Source: DAOMOP01 sp035444405 (GTDB taxonomy: Bacteria; Pseudomonadota; Gammaproteobacteria; Burkholderiales; Rhodocyclaceae). Taken from it: a stretch of DNA of 7,692 nucleotides. Positions 1 through 7,467 of this stretch are shown here, piece by piece. The notes under the pieces are model-generated. The model was not told the origin of the DNA and searched no databases. It worked only from the letters and a program-made list of their open reading frames with translations. The stretch is from NCBI GenBank assembly GCA_035444405.1, contig DAOMOP010000192.1, forward strand, positions 1 to 7,692, written 5' to 3'. Numbering within the stretch: position 1 is the stretch's first letter; the number at the start of each line of letters is the position of its first letter. Position numbers and translations under genes: made by a program.

Positions 1-1260
1 GTGATCGGCGCCGGCGCGCCCAACAAGCAGGGCAGCCACGACGTGCATGGCGCACCGCTCGGCGACGCCGAGATCGCCGCCGCACGCGAGCACATCGGCT
101 GGCCGCACCCGCCCTTCGAGATTCCGGCCGACGTCTATGCGGCCTGGGATGCACGCGAAGCCGGTGCGCGCGCCGAGGCCGACTGGAACGCGCGCATCGA
201 CGCCTACGCCAAGGCCCATCCCGAGCTCGCGAAGGCCTTCGCGCGCCGCATGCGCGGTGAGTTGCCGCCGGACTGGACCGCATGCGTCGACGAGGTGCTC
301 GCGCGCGTCAATGACAAGGCCGAGACGATCGCCACCCGCAAGGCGAGCCAGAACAGCATCGAGGCCTTCGCACCGAAGCTGCCCGAGCTGATCGGCGGCT
401 CGGCCGACCTGGCCGGCTCGAACCTCACGCTGTGGTCGGGCTCGAAGGCGGTGACCCGTGAATCGGGCGGCAACTACCTCTACTACGGCGTGCGCGAGTT
501 CGGCATGGCGGCGATCGGCAACGGGCTGGCGCTGCACGGCGGCCTGATCCCCTACACCGCCACCTTCCTGATGTTCAGCGAGTACGCGCGCAACGCGCTG
601 CGCATGGCGGCGCTGATGAAGGTGCGCCAGCTGTTCGTGTTCACGCACGACTCGATCGGCCTCGGCGAGGACGGCCCGACCCACCAGCCGGTCGAGCAGA
701 CCGCGACGCTGCGCCTGATCCCCAACATGGACGTCTGGCGCCCGTGCGACACGGTCGAATCGGCGGCCGCATGGGCGGCCGCGCTCGAGCGCCGCGACGG
801 GCCGTCGTCGCTGCTGTTCTCGCGCCAGAACCTGCCCTTCCAGCGCCGCGACGCGGCCCAGACCGCCGCCATCCGGCGCGGCGCCTACGTGCTGTCGGAG
901 GCCGCCGGCGGCGACCCGCGTGCGGTGGTCATCGCGACCGGCTCCGAAGTCGCGCTGGCGATGGCCGCCCAGCAACGCCTCGCCGACGAAGGCATCGCGG
1001 TGCGCGTCGTGTCGATGCCCTCGACCGCCGTGTTCGACCGCCAGGACGCCGCATGGCGGGCTGCCGTGCTGCCGGCCGGCGTGCCGCGCGTGGCCGTCGA
1101 GGCCGGCGTCACCGACTACTGGCGCAAGTACGTCGGCCTGGACGGCGCGGTGGTCGGGCTCGACCGCTTCGGCGAGTCCGCGCCGGCCGGCGAGCTGTTC
1201 GAGTATTTCGGGATCACCGCCGATGCCGTGGCCGAGGCCGTGCGCAGCGTCGTTGCCTGA
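1..1260 (+). CDS. tkt: Transketolase, C-terminal 419 residues (5' end outside window)
   Basis: Thiamine-diphosphate enzyme that moves two-carbon ketol units between sugar phosphates in the pentose phosphate pathway and Calvin cycle; cytoplasmic. The reading frame is open from base 1, so the N-terminal ThDP/Mg domain (about 245 residues compared with E. coli TktA, 663 aa) lies upstream; the GTG at base 1 is an internal Val codon, not the start. Counting from base 1, residues match TktA at a constant offset of 245: H16 (=H261), R113 (=R358) and S140 (=S385) for substrate phosphate, E166 (=E411, the ThDP-activating Glu in YYGVREFG), H216 (=H461), D224 (=D469), H228 (=H473 in GEDGPTHQP) and R275 (=R520). 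All expected active-site residues of this part are present. The protein ends with a normal transketolase C-domain at TGA 1258-1260. The gap gene follows 172 bp downstream on the same strand. The assignment is very secure. Confidence 0.98.
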   Translation: MIGAGAPNKQGSHDVHGAPLGDAEIAAAREHIGWPHPPFEIPADVYAAWDAREAGARAEADWNARIDAYAKAHPELAKAFARRMRGELPPDWTACVDEVLARVNDKAETIATRKASQNSIEAFAPKLPELIGGSADLAGSNLTLWSGSKAVTRESGGNYLYYGVREFGMAAIGNGLALHGGLIPYTATFLMFSEYARNALRMAALMKVRQLFVFTHDSIGLGEDGPTHQPVEQTATLRLIPNMDVWRPCDTVESAAAWAAALERRDGPSSLLFSRQNLPFQRRDAAQTAAIRRGAYVLSEAAGGDPRAVVIATGSEVALAMAAQQRLADEGIAVRVVSMPSTAVFDRQDAAWRAAVLPAGVPRVAVEAGVTDYWRKYVGLDGAVVGLDRFGESAPAGELFEYFGITADAVAEAVRSVVA

Positions 1261-1296
1261 CGGCGCCGACGCGCCTCTTGCACGACCGCGCGGATG

Positions 1297-1321
1297 CGCC
1301 CGGCCCCGCGCCGGCCGGGCG
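1297..1321 (+). terminator. GC-rich hairpin after tkt, possible transcription end or processing site
   Basis: A perfect 9-bp stem (1297-1305 with 1313-1321, CGCCCGGCC/GGCCGGGCG) with a 7-nt loop starts 36 nt after the tkt stop. No T tract follows, so it does not meet the usual intrinsic-terminator pattern. It could be a Rho-assisted end, an mRNA-stabilising stem or chance in very GC-rich DNA. Confidence 0.3.
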
Positions 1322-1420
1322 GCGCCCGCCACCGCCGGCAGCCGCCGCACGCCGCGTGCCGCGTCTGCGACGGTCCGACCCGCAGCCGTCTGACACCCAA
1401 CCGATTTCTGCACTTCACAC

Positions 1421-1425
1421 GGAGA
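1421..1425 (+). promoter_or_regulatory. Shine-Dalgarno of gap
   Basis: GGAGA lies 7 nt before the ATG at 1433, in the less GC-rich end of the tkt-gap spacer. It fixes the gap start, which also agrees with the family N-terminus (MPIKVAINGYGRIGR). Confidence 0.85.
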
Positions 1426-1432
1426 ATTCCAG

Positions 1433-2449
<1,017 letters not shown>

Positions 2450-2468
2450 GCGTTCCTCCATGCAACCC

Positions 2469-2495
2469 ATGCCCTGCGCCGCAGGGCATTTTTTT
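2469..2495 (+). terminator. Intrinsic (Rho-independent) terminator between gap and pgk
   Basis: A perfect 9-bp stem, ATGCCCTGC (2469-2477) with GCAGGGCAT (2481-2489), 3-nt loop GCC, is followed at once by T residues up to 2495. This is the only canonical terminator I found in the window. It ends just 13 nt before the pgk start, so it should either end most gap transcripts or act as an attenuator that lowers pgk relative to gap. Confidence 0.85.
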
Positions 2496-2501
2496 GTGAT
2501 C
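2496..2501 (+). promoter_or_regulatory. Atypical ribosome-binding site of pgk (GTGATC)
   Basis: No GGAG/AGGA lies before the pgk ATG at 2509. The only complement to the 16S rRNA 3' end is GTGATC, which pairs with the GATCAC part of the usual ...GGATCACCTCCTTA end, 7 nt before ATG and directly after the terminator's T tract. The role is inferred. Confidence 0.4.
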
Positions 2502-2508
2502 CGATCCG

Positions 2509-3702
2509 ATGAAAGTCAAGAAGCTCACCGACCTGGACGTGCGCGGCAAGAGGGTCTTCATCCGCGCCGACCTCAACGTGCCGCAGGACGAAGCCGGCAA
2601 CATCGTCGAGGACACGCGCATCCGCGCGTCGATCCCGTCGATCCAGTACTGCCTCGACCATGGCGCGGCGGTCATGGTCACTTCGCACCTGGGCCGGCCG
2701 ACCGAAGGCGCCTGCGGCGCCGACGACTCGCTGATGCCGGTCGCGGTGCGGCTCNNNNNNNNNNGCCAGCTGCTGGGCAAGCCGGTCAAGCTCGTCACCG
2801 ACTGGGTAGATGGCGGCTTCGAGGTCGCGCCCGGCCAGGTCGTGCTGCTCGAGAACTGCCGCTGCAACCTCGGCGAGAAGAAGAACAACGAGGCGCTCGC
2901 CCGCAAGATGGCTGGGCTGTGCGACATCTACGTCAATGACGCGTTCGGCACCGCCCACCGCGCCGAGGCCACCACGCACGGCATGGCGCGCTTCGCGCCG
3001 GTCGCCTGCGCGGGCATGCTGATGGGCGCCGAGATCGACGCGCTCGGCAAGGCCACCGAGAATCCGGCGCGCCCGCTGGTGGCGATCGTCGGCGGCGCCA
3101 AGGTGTCGACCAAGCTGACGATTCTGAAGACGCTGGCCGACAAGGTCGACCAGCTCATCGTCGGCGGCGGCATCGCCAACACCTTCCTGCTCGCGTCGGG
3201 CAAGCGCATCGGCGAGTCGCTCGCCGAGCCCGAGCTCGTCAAGGAGGCGCAGGCGATCATGGACAAGATGAAGGCGCGCGGCGCCGAGGTGCCGCTGCCG
3301 GTCGATGTCGTCGTCGCCGACGAGGTGTCGGCGCTCGCGCGCGCGAACCGCATCGCGGTCGACGAGGTCGGCCCGCACGACCGCATCCTCGACGTCGGCC
3401 CGAAGTCGTCGGCGCGCCTTGCGGACATCATCGCGCACGCCGGCACCATCGTGTGGAACGGCCCGGTCGGCGTGTTCGAGTACGACCAGTTCGCCGGCGG
3501 CACCAAGATGATGGCCTCGGCGATCGCACACTCGGAAGCGTTCACGATCGCCGGCGGCGGTGACACGCTCGCCGCGATCGCGAAGTTCAACATCGCCCAG
3601 GATGTCGGCTACATCTCCACCGGCGGCGGCGCGTTCCTGGAATTCCTGGAGGGCAAGACGCTACCGGCGATCGCGATCCTCGAGGAGCGCTACGCGGGCT
3701 GA
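2509..3702 (+). CDS. pgk: Phosphoglycerate kinase, interrupted by a 10-N assembly gap
   Basis: Transfers phosphate between 1,3-bisphosphoglycerate and ADP, making ATP in glycolysis and consuming it in gluconeogenesis and the Calvin cycle; cytoplasmic monomer. The start MKVKKLTDLDVRGKRV matches the family (E. coli MSVIKMTDLD). Motifs in order: RADLNVP 19-25, SHLGRP 59-64, LENCRCN 114-120, NDAFGTAHR 143-151, GGAKVSTK 195-202, GGGIANTF 219-226, WNGPVGVFE 316-324, GGGDT 349-353, and the C-terminal TGGGAFLEFLEGK. Residues 83-86 are unread (N run 2755-2764); the frame stays open across it as written. Alignment with E. coli PGK suggests only one residue there, giving about 394 aa, so the gene is probably intact and the gap length is nominal. 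It follows gap on the same strand but behind a terminator and with a weak ribosome site. A minus-strand gene converges on its 3' end. Confidence 0.96.
   Translation: MKVKKLTDLDVRGKRVFIRADLNVPQDEAGNIVEDTRIRASIPSIQYCLDHGAAVMVTSHLGRPTEGACGADDSLMPVAVRLXXXXQLLGKPVKLVTDWVDGGFEVAPGQVVLLENCRCNLGEKKNNEALARKMAGLCDIYVNDAFGTAHRAEATTHGMARFAPVACAGMLMGAEIDALGKATENPARPLVAIVGGAKVSTKLTILKTLADKVDQLIVGGGIANTFLLASGKRIGESLAEPELVKEAQAIMDKMKARGAEVPLPVDVVVADEVSALARANRIAVDEVGPHDRILDVGPKSSARLADIIAHAGTIVWNGPVGVFEYDQFAGGTKMMASAIAHSEAFTIAGGGDTLAAIAKFNIAQDVGYISTGGGAFLEFLEGKTLPAIAILEERYAG
2755..2764. other. Assembly gap of 10 N inside pgk
   Basis: Ten consecutive N replace codons 83-85 and the first base of codon 86 of pgk. 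Ten is a common placeholder length. A GGCGCC-TGC-GGCGCC inverted repeat lies at 2707-2721, 33 nt before it, and could have hindered sequencing. Confidence 0.99.
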
Positions 3703-3763
3703 CGTCCTCCGAGCCGCGAGCTGGCAGCGCCCGGCTCACGGCCTCGCCAGCGCTCGGGGTGCA

Positions 3764-4189
3764 TCAGCCGCGCTGCAGCCGCCGGTGCGCCCCCTCGGCG
3801 GGGCCCGGATAAAGCCTGTCCGAGCGTCGCCGGCCGCGCGCCTCGCCACGCCGTTCGGCGCCACGATGGACGGCGCGCAGGCCGGGGATCTCCAGCGCGC
3901 GCCGGTCGATCACACGACGATCGTCGAAGTGCACATAGACGCAGCGGCAGTCGCGGCGCGCGCAGCCCGGCAGCGGAAGCGACGGCGCCTGCGCGGCCAG
4001 GAAGCGTTCGCCCGCCACGCGGCGCACGATGTCGCAGGCAACGCCGCGCGGCTGGATCGCGACGCCGTGGTACGGATGCTCCCCTCCGGCCGCCTGCCGG
4101 CCGACGCGCACGGCCGCCCGCCAACGCCGGAACACCACCCATCCGATCAGCACCGCGACGACCAGCAGCCACTCCCACGCCTCGCCCAT
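3764..4189 (-). CDS. Small single-pass membrane protein with four cysteines, unknown function
   Basis: A 141-aa protein read on the minus strand from ATG (4189-4187) to TGA (3766-3764). I do not recognise a named family; it vaguely recalls short conserved hypothetical proteins near pyk in betaproteobacteria, which I cannot verify. One hydrophobic helix spans residues 5-20 (WEWLLVVAVLIGWVVF) and is followed by RRWR, which predicts an N-out, cytoplasmic C-terminal topology. The central part (about 38-103) looks protein-like: YHGVAIQP, then C52, AGERFLAAQAP, LPLPGC76, C81, C83, YVHFDDRR. The pattern C-x23-C-x4-C-x-C could bind metal or form disulfides. The last 35 residues are Arg/Gly-rich and low complexity. 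It converges with pgk (61 bp between stops) and diverges from pykA. A weak GGGGTG ribosome site precedes the start. Other frames here lack a coherent protein, which supports this one. Confidence 0.7.
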   Translation of the reverse strand: MGEAWEWLLVVAVLIGWVVFRRWRAAVRVGRQAAGGEHPYHGVAIQPRGVACDIVRRVAGERFLAAQAPSLPLPGCARRDCRCVYVHFDDRRVIDRRALEIPGLRAVHRGAERRGEARGRRRSDRLYPGPAEGAHRRLQRG

Positions 4190-4215
4190 TTTCGCACCCC
4201 AGGCCCGTATCCGTT

Positions 4216-4221
4216 ATTGTC
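4216..4221 (-). promoter_or_regulatory. Possible -10 box for the minus-strand membrane protein gene
   Basis: On the minus strand GACAAT (4 of 6 matches to TATAAT) followed by AACGG lies about 27 nt before the ATG at 4189, in a locally AT-richer patch. No convincing -35 is seen, so the call is tentative. Confidence 0.3.
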
Positions 4222-4409
4222 GAAAGGCCTGCACGCGCAGCCGCCGGGCCGATCGACCGAAGACGCCACCCGAGCGGACGGGCGGCCCTTCGCATGCCGG
4301 CGAGCGCGGCAGCATGGCGCGATGCATGCTTCAACATAGTACATCGGCGTCGATCCGGCACCCCGCGCATCACCCGGTCCGCGCCACCGCCGCACGACCG
4401 CCTTGGCGT

Positions 4410-4415
4410 TACAAT
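4410..4415 (+). promoter_or_regulatory. -10 box of the pykA promoter (TACAAT)
   Basis: TACAAT matches TATAAT at 5 of 6 positions and lies 43 nt before the pykA ATG, predicting transcription from about 4421. The usual -35 position (near 4387) has no good match, so an activator or a weak promoter is possible. The upstream 4222-4400 region is non-coding as far as I can see and holds GCATGC-type palindromes near 4292 and 4324. Confidence 0.5.
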
Positions 4416-4458
4416 CTCATCCGGAATACCCGCCCATTCTCGATCCGGAACCCTTCGC

Positions 4459-5913
4459 ATGCCCCGTCACACCAAGATCGTCGCCACCCTCGGCCCCGCC
4501 TCGTCCGACCTCGATGTGCTCGAGCGCCTCGTGCACGCCGGCATCGATGTCGTTCGCATGAACTTCTCGCACGGCAAGGCCGAGGATCACGTCGCCCGCG
4601 CCGCCGCCGTTCGCGAGGCAGCCGCTCGCGCGAGGCGTCCGGTCGGCATCCTGGCCGATCTGCAGGGCCCGAAGATCCGCGTCGGCCGCTTTCGTGACGG
4701 CCGCATCAGCCTGACCCGCGACGCGTCGTTCATCCTCGATGCACGCTGCGAGCTCGGCGACTCCGAGCGCGTCGGCCTCGACTACAAGGACCTGCCGCGC
4801 GACGTGAAGGATGGCGACGTGCTGCTGCTCGACGACGGACGCATCAAGCTCGACGTCGAACGCGTCGCCGGCCATGAGATCCACACGCGCGTGCGCGTCG
4901 GCGGCGAGCTGTCCAACAACAAGGGCATCAACCGGCTGGGCGGCGGGCTGTCGGCGCCGGCGCTGACCGCCAAGGACATGGAGGACATCCGCACCGCGGC
5001 CGAGATCGGCGCGGACTTCCTGGCGGTGTCGTTTCCGAAGAGCGCGGCCGACATGTACATGGCGCGCCAGCTGATGCGCGCGGTCGGCGGCGACGCGCTG
5101 TTGATCGCGAAGATCGAGCGCACCGAGGCGGTCGCCAACCTCAACGAGATCCTCGATGCCTCCGACGGCATCATGGTCGCCCGCGGCGATCTCGCCGTCG
5201 AGGTCGGCGACGCGGCGGTGCCGGCGCTGCAGAAGAAGATGCTGCGCGCCGCGCGCGAGCGCAACAAGCTCACCATCACCGCGACGCAGATGATGGAGTC
5301 GATGATCACGAGCCCGGTGCCGACACGCGCCGAGGTCTCCGACGTCGCCAACGCAGTGCTCGACGGCACCGATGCGGTGATGCTGTCGGCCGAGACGGCC
5401 TCGGGCAACTACCCGGTCGAAGTCGTCGAGGCGATGAGCCGCGTGTGCCTCGAGGCCGAGAAGTCGGCCGAGGTCACGCTCGACCGCGACGTGCTCAACC
5501 GCGTCTTCACGCGCATCGACCAGTCGATCGCGATGGCGGCGATCTGGACCGCCTACCACCTGAAGGTCAAGGCCATCGCCTCGCTGACCCAGACCGGCTC
5601 GACCGCGCTGTGGATGAGCCGCCTGAACGGCGGCGTGCCGATCTACGCGCTGACCCCCGAGCACGCCGCGCGCAACCGCATGACGCTGTACCGCGAGGTG
5701 TACCCGCTCTTGATGTCGCAGACCCACCAGGACCGCGACCTGCTGCTGTGGGAGGCCGAGCAGGTGCTGCTCGACCAGGGCGTGGTCGAGCGCGGCGATC
5801 TCATCGTGCTGACCATCGGCGAGCCGATCGGCGCGAGCGGCGGCACCAACACGCTCAAGATCGTGCGCGTCGGCGAGCATCCGGTACCCGCGCAGATCGC
5901 CTCGCCGATCTGA
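4459..5913 (+). CDS. pykA: Pyruvate kinase, PykA type with potassium-independent signature
   Basis: Converts phosphoenolpyruvate and ADP to pyruvate and ATP, the last glycolytic step; cytoplasmic. I start it at 4459 (MPRHTKIVATLGPAS), the family N-terminus, 484 aa; the frame is open upstream to an ATG at 4294, but those 55 residues are unlike the family and would overlap the promoter. Motifs: RMNFSHG 33-39 (PEP-binding R33, metal-site N35 and S37), LADLQGPKIRVG 65-76, SNNKGINRLGG 152-162, catalytic K218 and metal ligand E220 in IAKIER, metal ligand D244 in ARGDLAVEVG, TATQMMESM 274-282, PTRAEVSDVANAVLDGTDAVMLSAET 288-313. The sequence L68-Q69-K72-V75 replaces the T-K-E-T set of potassium-dependent enzymes, as in E. 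coli PykA; the Lys supplies the charge of the ion. The C-terminal effector domain is complete. A weak SD (GGAA, 4447-4450) precedes it. It stands alone behind its own promoter. Confidence 0.97.
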   Translation: MPRHTKIVATLGPASSDLDVLERLVHAGIDVVRMNFSHGKAEDHVARAAAVREAAARARRPVGILADLQGPKIRVGRFRDGRISLTRDASFILDARCELGDSERVGLDYKDLPRDVKDGDVLLLDDGRIKLDVERVAGHEIHTRVRVGGELSNNKGINRLGGGLSAPALTAKDMEDIRTAAEIGADFLAVSFPKSAADMYMARQLMRAVGGDALLIAKIERTEAVANLNEILDASDGIMVARGDLAVEVGDAAVPALQKKMLRAARERNKLTITATQMMESMITSPVPTRAEVSDVANAVLDGTDAVMLSAETASGNYPVEVVEAMSRVCLEAEKSAEVTLDRDVLNRVFTRIDQSIAMAAIWTAYHLKVKAIASLTQTGSTALWMSRLNGGVPIYALTPEHAARNRMTLYREVYPLLMSQTHQDRDLLLWEAEQVLLDQGVVERGDLIVLTIGEPIGASGGTNTLKIVRVGEHPVPAQIASPI

Positions 5914-5983
5914 GCACCGCGTCCGCACCCGGTCGGCGGGCGCCATGATTGGAGCGCATCTCACCGGCCAAGCCGCTTACATA

Positions 5984-6012
5984 TTGAAACGCCCACCCTG
6001 CAATCCTATAGT
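5984..6012 (+). promoter_or_regulatory. Sigma70-type promoter of the CsgG-like lipoprotein gene
   Basis: TTGAAA (5984-5989) and TATAGT (6007-6012) each match consensus at 5 of 6 positions with the ideal 17-bp spacer, in an AT-rich island of otherwise GC-rich DNA. Transcription should begin near 6019, leaving a leader of about 160 nt before the ATG at 6180. It is the best promoter in the window. Confidence 0.75.
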
Positions 6013-6070
6013 TCGATCGTGTTCCAGCCGCCTTCCCGCAGGCCGGAACTCACGGATCACGGTCGGTCAG

Positions 6071-6146
6071 GTGCGTATCCGCCTTCGCGCGGCGACGCAC
6101 GTCACCGGTGCGCCGCAGGCAGCAGCGGGACACGGCCGCACGTGCG
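6071..6146 (+). promoter_or_regulatory. Leader RNA with alternating GTGCG/CGCAC segments, possible competing hairpins
   Basis: In the predicted leader, GTGCGT (6071-6076) can pair with ACGCAC (6095-6100), extended inside by CCGC/GCGG (6079-6082, 6089-6092). CGCAC (6096-6100) can instead pair with GTGCG (6108-6112), which can also pair with CGCAC (6137-6141). These pairings exclude one another. I recognise no known riboswitch; the RNA role is inference and chance is possible at this GC content. Confidence 0.25.
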
Positions 6147-6179
6147 CTTATGTCATTCACTGAAGGGGATCGCGGACAC

Positions 6180-7199
6180 ATGAATCGTTCATTGACAATG
6201 CTTGTCGTCGCCGGCGTCGCAGCGAGCGTGGCCGGATGCGTGGCTTCGCCGGTACGCGTCGGCGACGAGGGCGCCAAGACCGTTGCGACGGGTGCCGCCG
6301 GCGGCGCGCACGGTGCCAACGTGAGCCCGGACCTGGAGCGCTGCGACCGCCCGTTCGGCACGATTGCGGTGATCGAGGACCAGAACTCGGACTGGTACCG
6401 CATCCTGTCCGGACAGTACCGGCTCACATCGACCGTGCCGGTGCTGCGTCTGCTGATCCAGCAGTCGAACTGCTTCGTCGTCGTGGACCGCGGCCGCGGC
6501 ATGGCGATGATGCAGCAGGAGCGCGCGCTGCAGCAGAGCGGCGAGCTGCGCGCCGGCAGCAACTTCGGCAAGGGTCAGATGGTCAGCGCCGACTATGCGA
6601 TGGCACCCGAGGTGCTGTTCAGCGAACGCGGCACGGGCGGGCTCGGTGGCGCAGTCGGCGCGGTCGGCGGCGGCCTGCTCGGGGCGATCGCCGGCTCGAT
6701 CCGCAGCAACGAGGCGGCTACGCTGCTGACCCTGGTCGACAACCGCTCGGGCGTGCAGGTCGGCGTGGCCGAAGGCAGCGCCAGGAACACCGACATGAAC
6801 CTCGGCGGCTTTCTGCTCGGCGGCGGAGCCGGCGCGGGGCTGGGCGGATACACCAACACCCCGCAGGGCAAGGTCATCGCCGGCGCATTCAAGAACGCCT
6901 ACAACCAGCTCGTCATCGCGGCCCGCAACTATCAGGCCCAGACCATGGGCGATCGCGGTCTCGGCACCGGCGGCCGCCTCGGCGTCGACGGCGGCTACCA
7001 GCCGACCGGCTACTCCGGGGCAACGGTGAACCTGCGCGAGGCGCAGGCCATCCTCAATCGCCTCGGCTACGACGCCGGCACCCCCGACGGCCAGATGGGG
7101 CCGCGCACGCGCAGCGCACTGAGCCAGTTCCAGGCCGAGCGCGGCATCCCGGTGACGGGCCGGCTCGACGCGACGACGCAAGCGGAATTGCAGCGTTGA
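6180..7199 (+). CDS. CsgG-like lipoprotein with glycine-rich segments and C-terminal peptidoglycan-binding domain
   Basis: Predicted outer-membrane lipoprotein of 339 aa; function unproven. The start at 6180 (not an in-frame ATG at 6108) gives a proper signal peptide and has AAGGGG at 6163-6168. Signal: MNRSLTMLVVAGVAASVAGC with lipobox VAGC, Cys20 lipidated, Val at +2 (no inner-membrane Asp). Residues 60-150 resemble the CsgG family core: GTIAVIED, then V101-DRGRG, MMQQERALQQSGEL and ADYAMAPEVLF. Two Gly-rich hydrophobic stretches (152-174 and 208-223) flank a strand pair, TLLTLVDNRSGVQVGVAEGSA. They fall roughly where CsgG has its two membrane hairpins. After a Gly/Tyr linker (258-280), residues 284-337 form a PG_binding_1-type domain (LREAQAILNRLGY...DGQMGPRTRSALSQFQ...G). 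A periplasm-facing lipoprotein tied to the cell wall fits. It may form an oligomer or pore, but that is inference. It has its own promoter between pykA and fba, with no evident metabolic tie. Confidence 0.85.
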   Translation: MNRSLTMLVVAGVAASVAGCVASPVRVGDEGAKTVATGAAGGAHGANVSPDLERCDRPFGTIAVIEDQNSDWYRILSGQYRLTSTVPVLRLLIQQSNCFVVVDRGRGMAMMQQERALQQSGELRAGSNFGKGQMVSADYAMAPEVLFSERGTGGLGGAVGAVGGGLLGAIAGSIRSNEAATLLTLVDNRSGVQVGVAEGSARNTDMNLGGFLLGGGAGAGLGGYTNTPQGKVIAGAFKNAYNQLVIAARNYQAQTMGDRGLGTGGRLGVDGGYQPTGYSGATVNLREAQAILNRLGYDAGTPDGQMGPRTRSALSQFQAERGIPVTGRLDATTQAELQR

Positions 7200-7380
7200 G
7201 CGCACCCGGCACGCAATGAAGCCCGCGCGGCGCCGCTGCCAGCGGCACCGCCGGAGGACTCCGAGCGCTGGCGCAGCGTCCGGGGCGGCCGCCAGCGCAC
7301 GGCGACCGCAACCCGGTCGCGCCGACCGCGAAAGCGCTGCCCGCGCCGGCCGCTGCGGCCCCGCAACCCGCGCGACCGGC

Positions 7381-7410
7381 CTGCCACGCGTTCCTGCGCG
7401 CAGGTAAAAT
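7381..7410 (+). promoter_or_regulatory. Probable promoter of fba (CTGCCA-18-TAAAAT)
   Basis: TAAAAT (7405-7410) matches the -10 consensus at 5 of 6 positions; CTGCCA (7381-7386) matches the -35 at 4 of 6 with an 18-bp spacer. The start would be near 7417, about 50 nt before the fba ATG. The rest of the 7200-7404 spacer is very GC-rich, with only a short GCCGCT/AGCGGC hairpin at 7232-7246 and no T tract; I see no gene in it. Confidence 0.5.
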
Positions 7411-7455
7411 ACGCGGCTGACCATGTCTTGCGCGCGATCCGCTCGCGCCCCATCC

Positions 7456-7460
7456 GGAGA
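7456..7460 (+). promoter_or_regulatory. Shine-Dalgarno of fba
   Basis: GGAGA lies 7 nt before the ATG at 7468, the same sequence and spacing as for gap, and supports this start. Confidence 0.8.
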
Positions 7461-7467
7461 ACCCAGA

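Noticed and set aside
1..3. GTG at base 1 as a start codon of transketolase
   Set aside because: The protein aligns with TktA from about residue 246 onward; the codon is internal and the true start lies upstream of the window.
1390..1418. CTGACA as a -35 for a gap promoter
   Set aside because: Good -35 match, but no acceptable -10 at 16-18 bp (ACTTCA/CTTCAC), so a separate gap promoter cannot be supported from sequence.
3711..3737. GAGCCG/CGGCTC inverted repeat between the convergent pgk and minus-strand gene, as a bidirectional terminator
   Set aside because: Only 6 bp with a 15-nt loop and no T or A tract on either side; too weak to call.
4294..4458. N-terminal extension of pyruvate kinase from ATG 4294
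   Set aside because: The 55 extra residues do not resemble the family, include the TACAAT box, and MPRHTKIVATLGPAS at 4459 is the standard N-terminus.
4417..5964. 515-codon minus-strand open frame opposite pykA
   Set aside because: It is a shadow of the pykA codon bias with no motif, and it would overlap the pykA promoter. Similar shadows opposite pgk (2398-3531) and the lipoprotein gene (6189-7424) were rejected for the same reason.
5945..6163. 72-codon plus-strand open frame in the lipoprotein leader
   Set aside because: It spans the promoter, has no SD or recognisable domain, and its composition looks non-coding.
6108..6179. Upstream ATG for the lipoprotein gene
   Set aside because: It adds 24 mostly polar, Arg-rich residues in front of a perfect lipoprotein signal peptide; the 6180 start has AAGGGG at suitable distance.
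7216..7407. 63-codon Arg/Ala-rich plus-strand open frame between the lipoprotein gene and fba
   Set aside because: Low-complexity composition expected from random GC-rich DNA, no SD, and overlap with the fba promoter.
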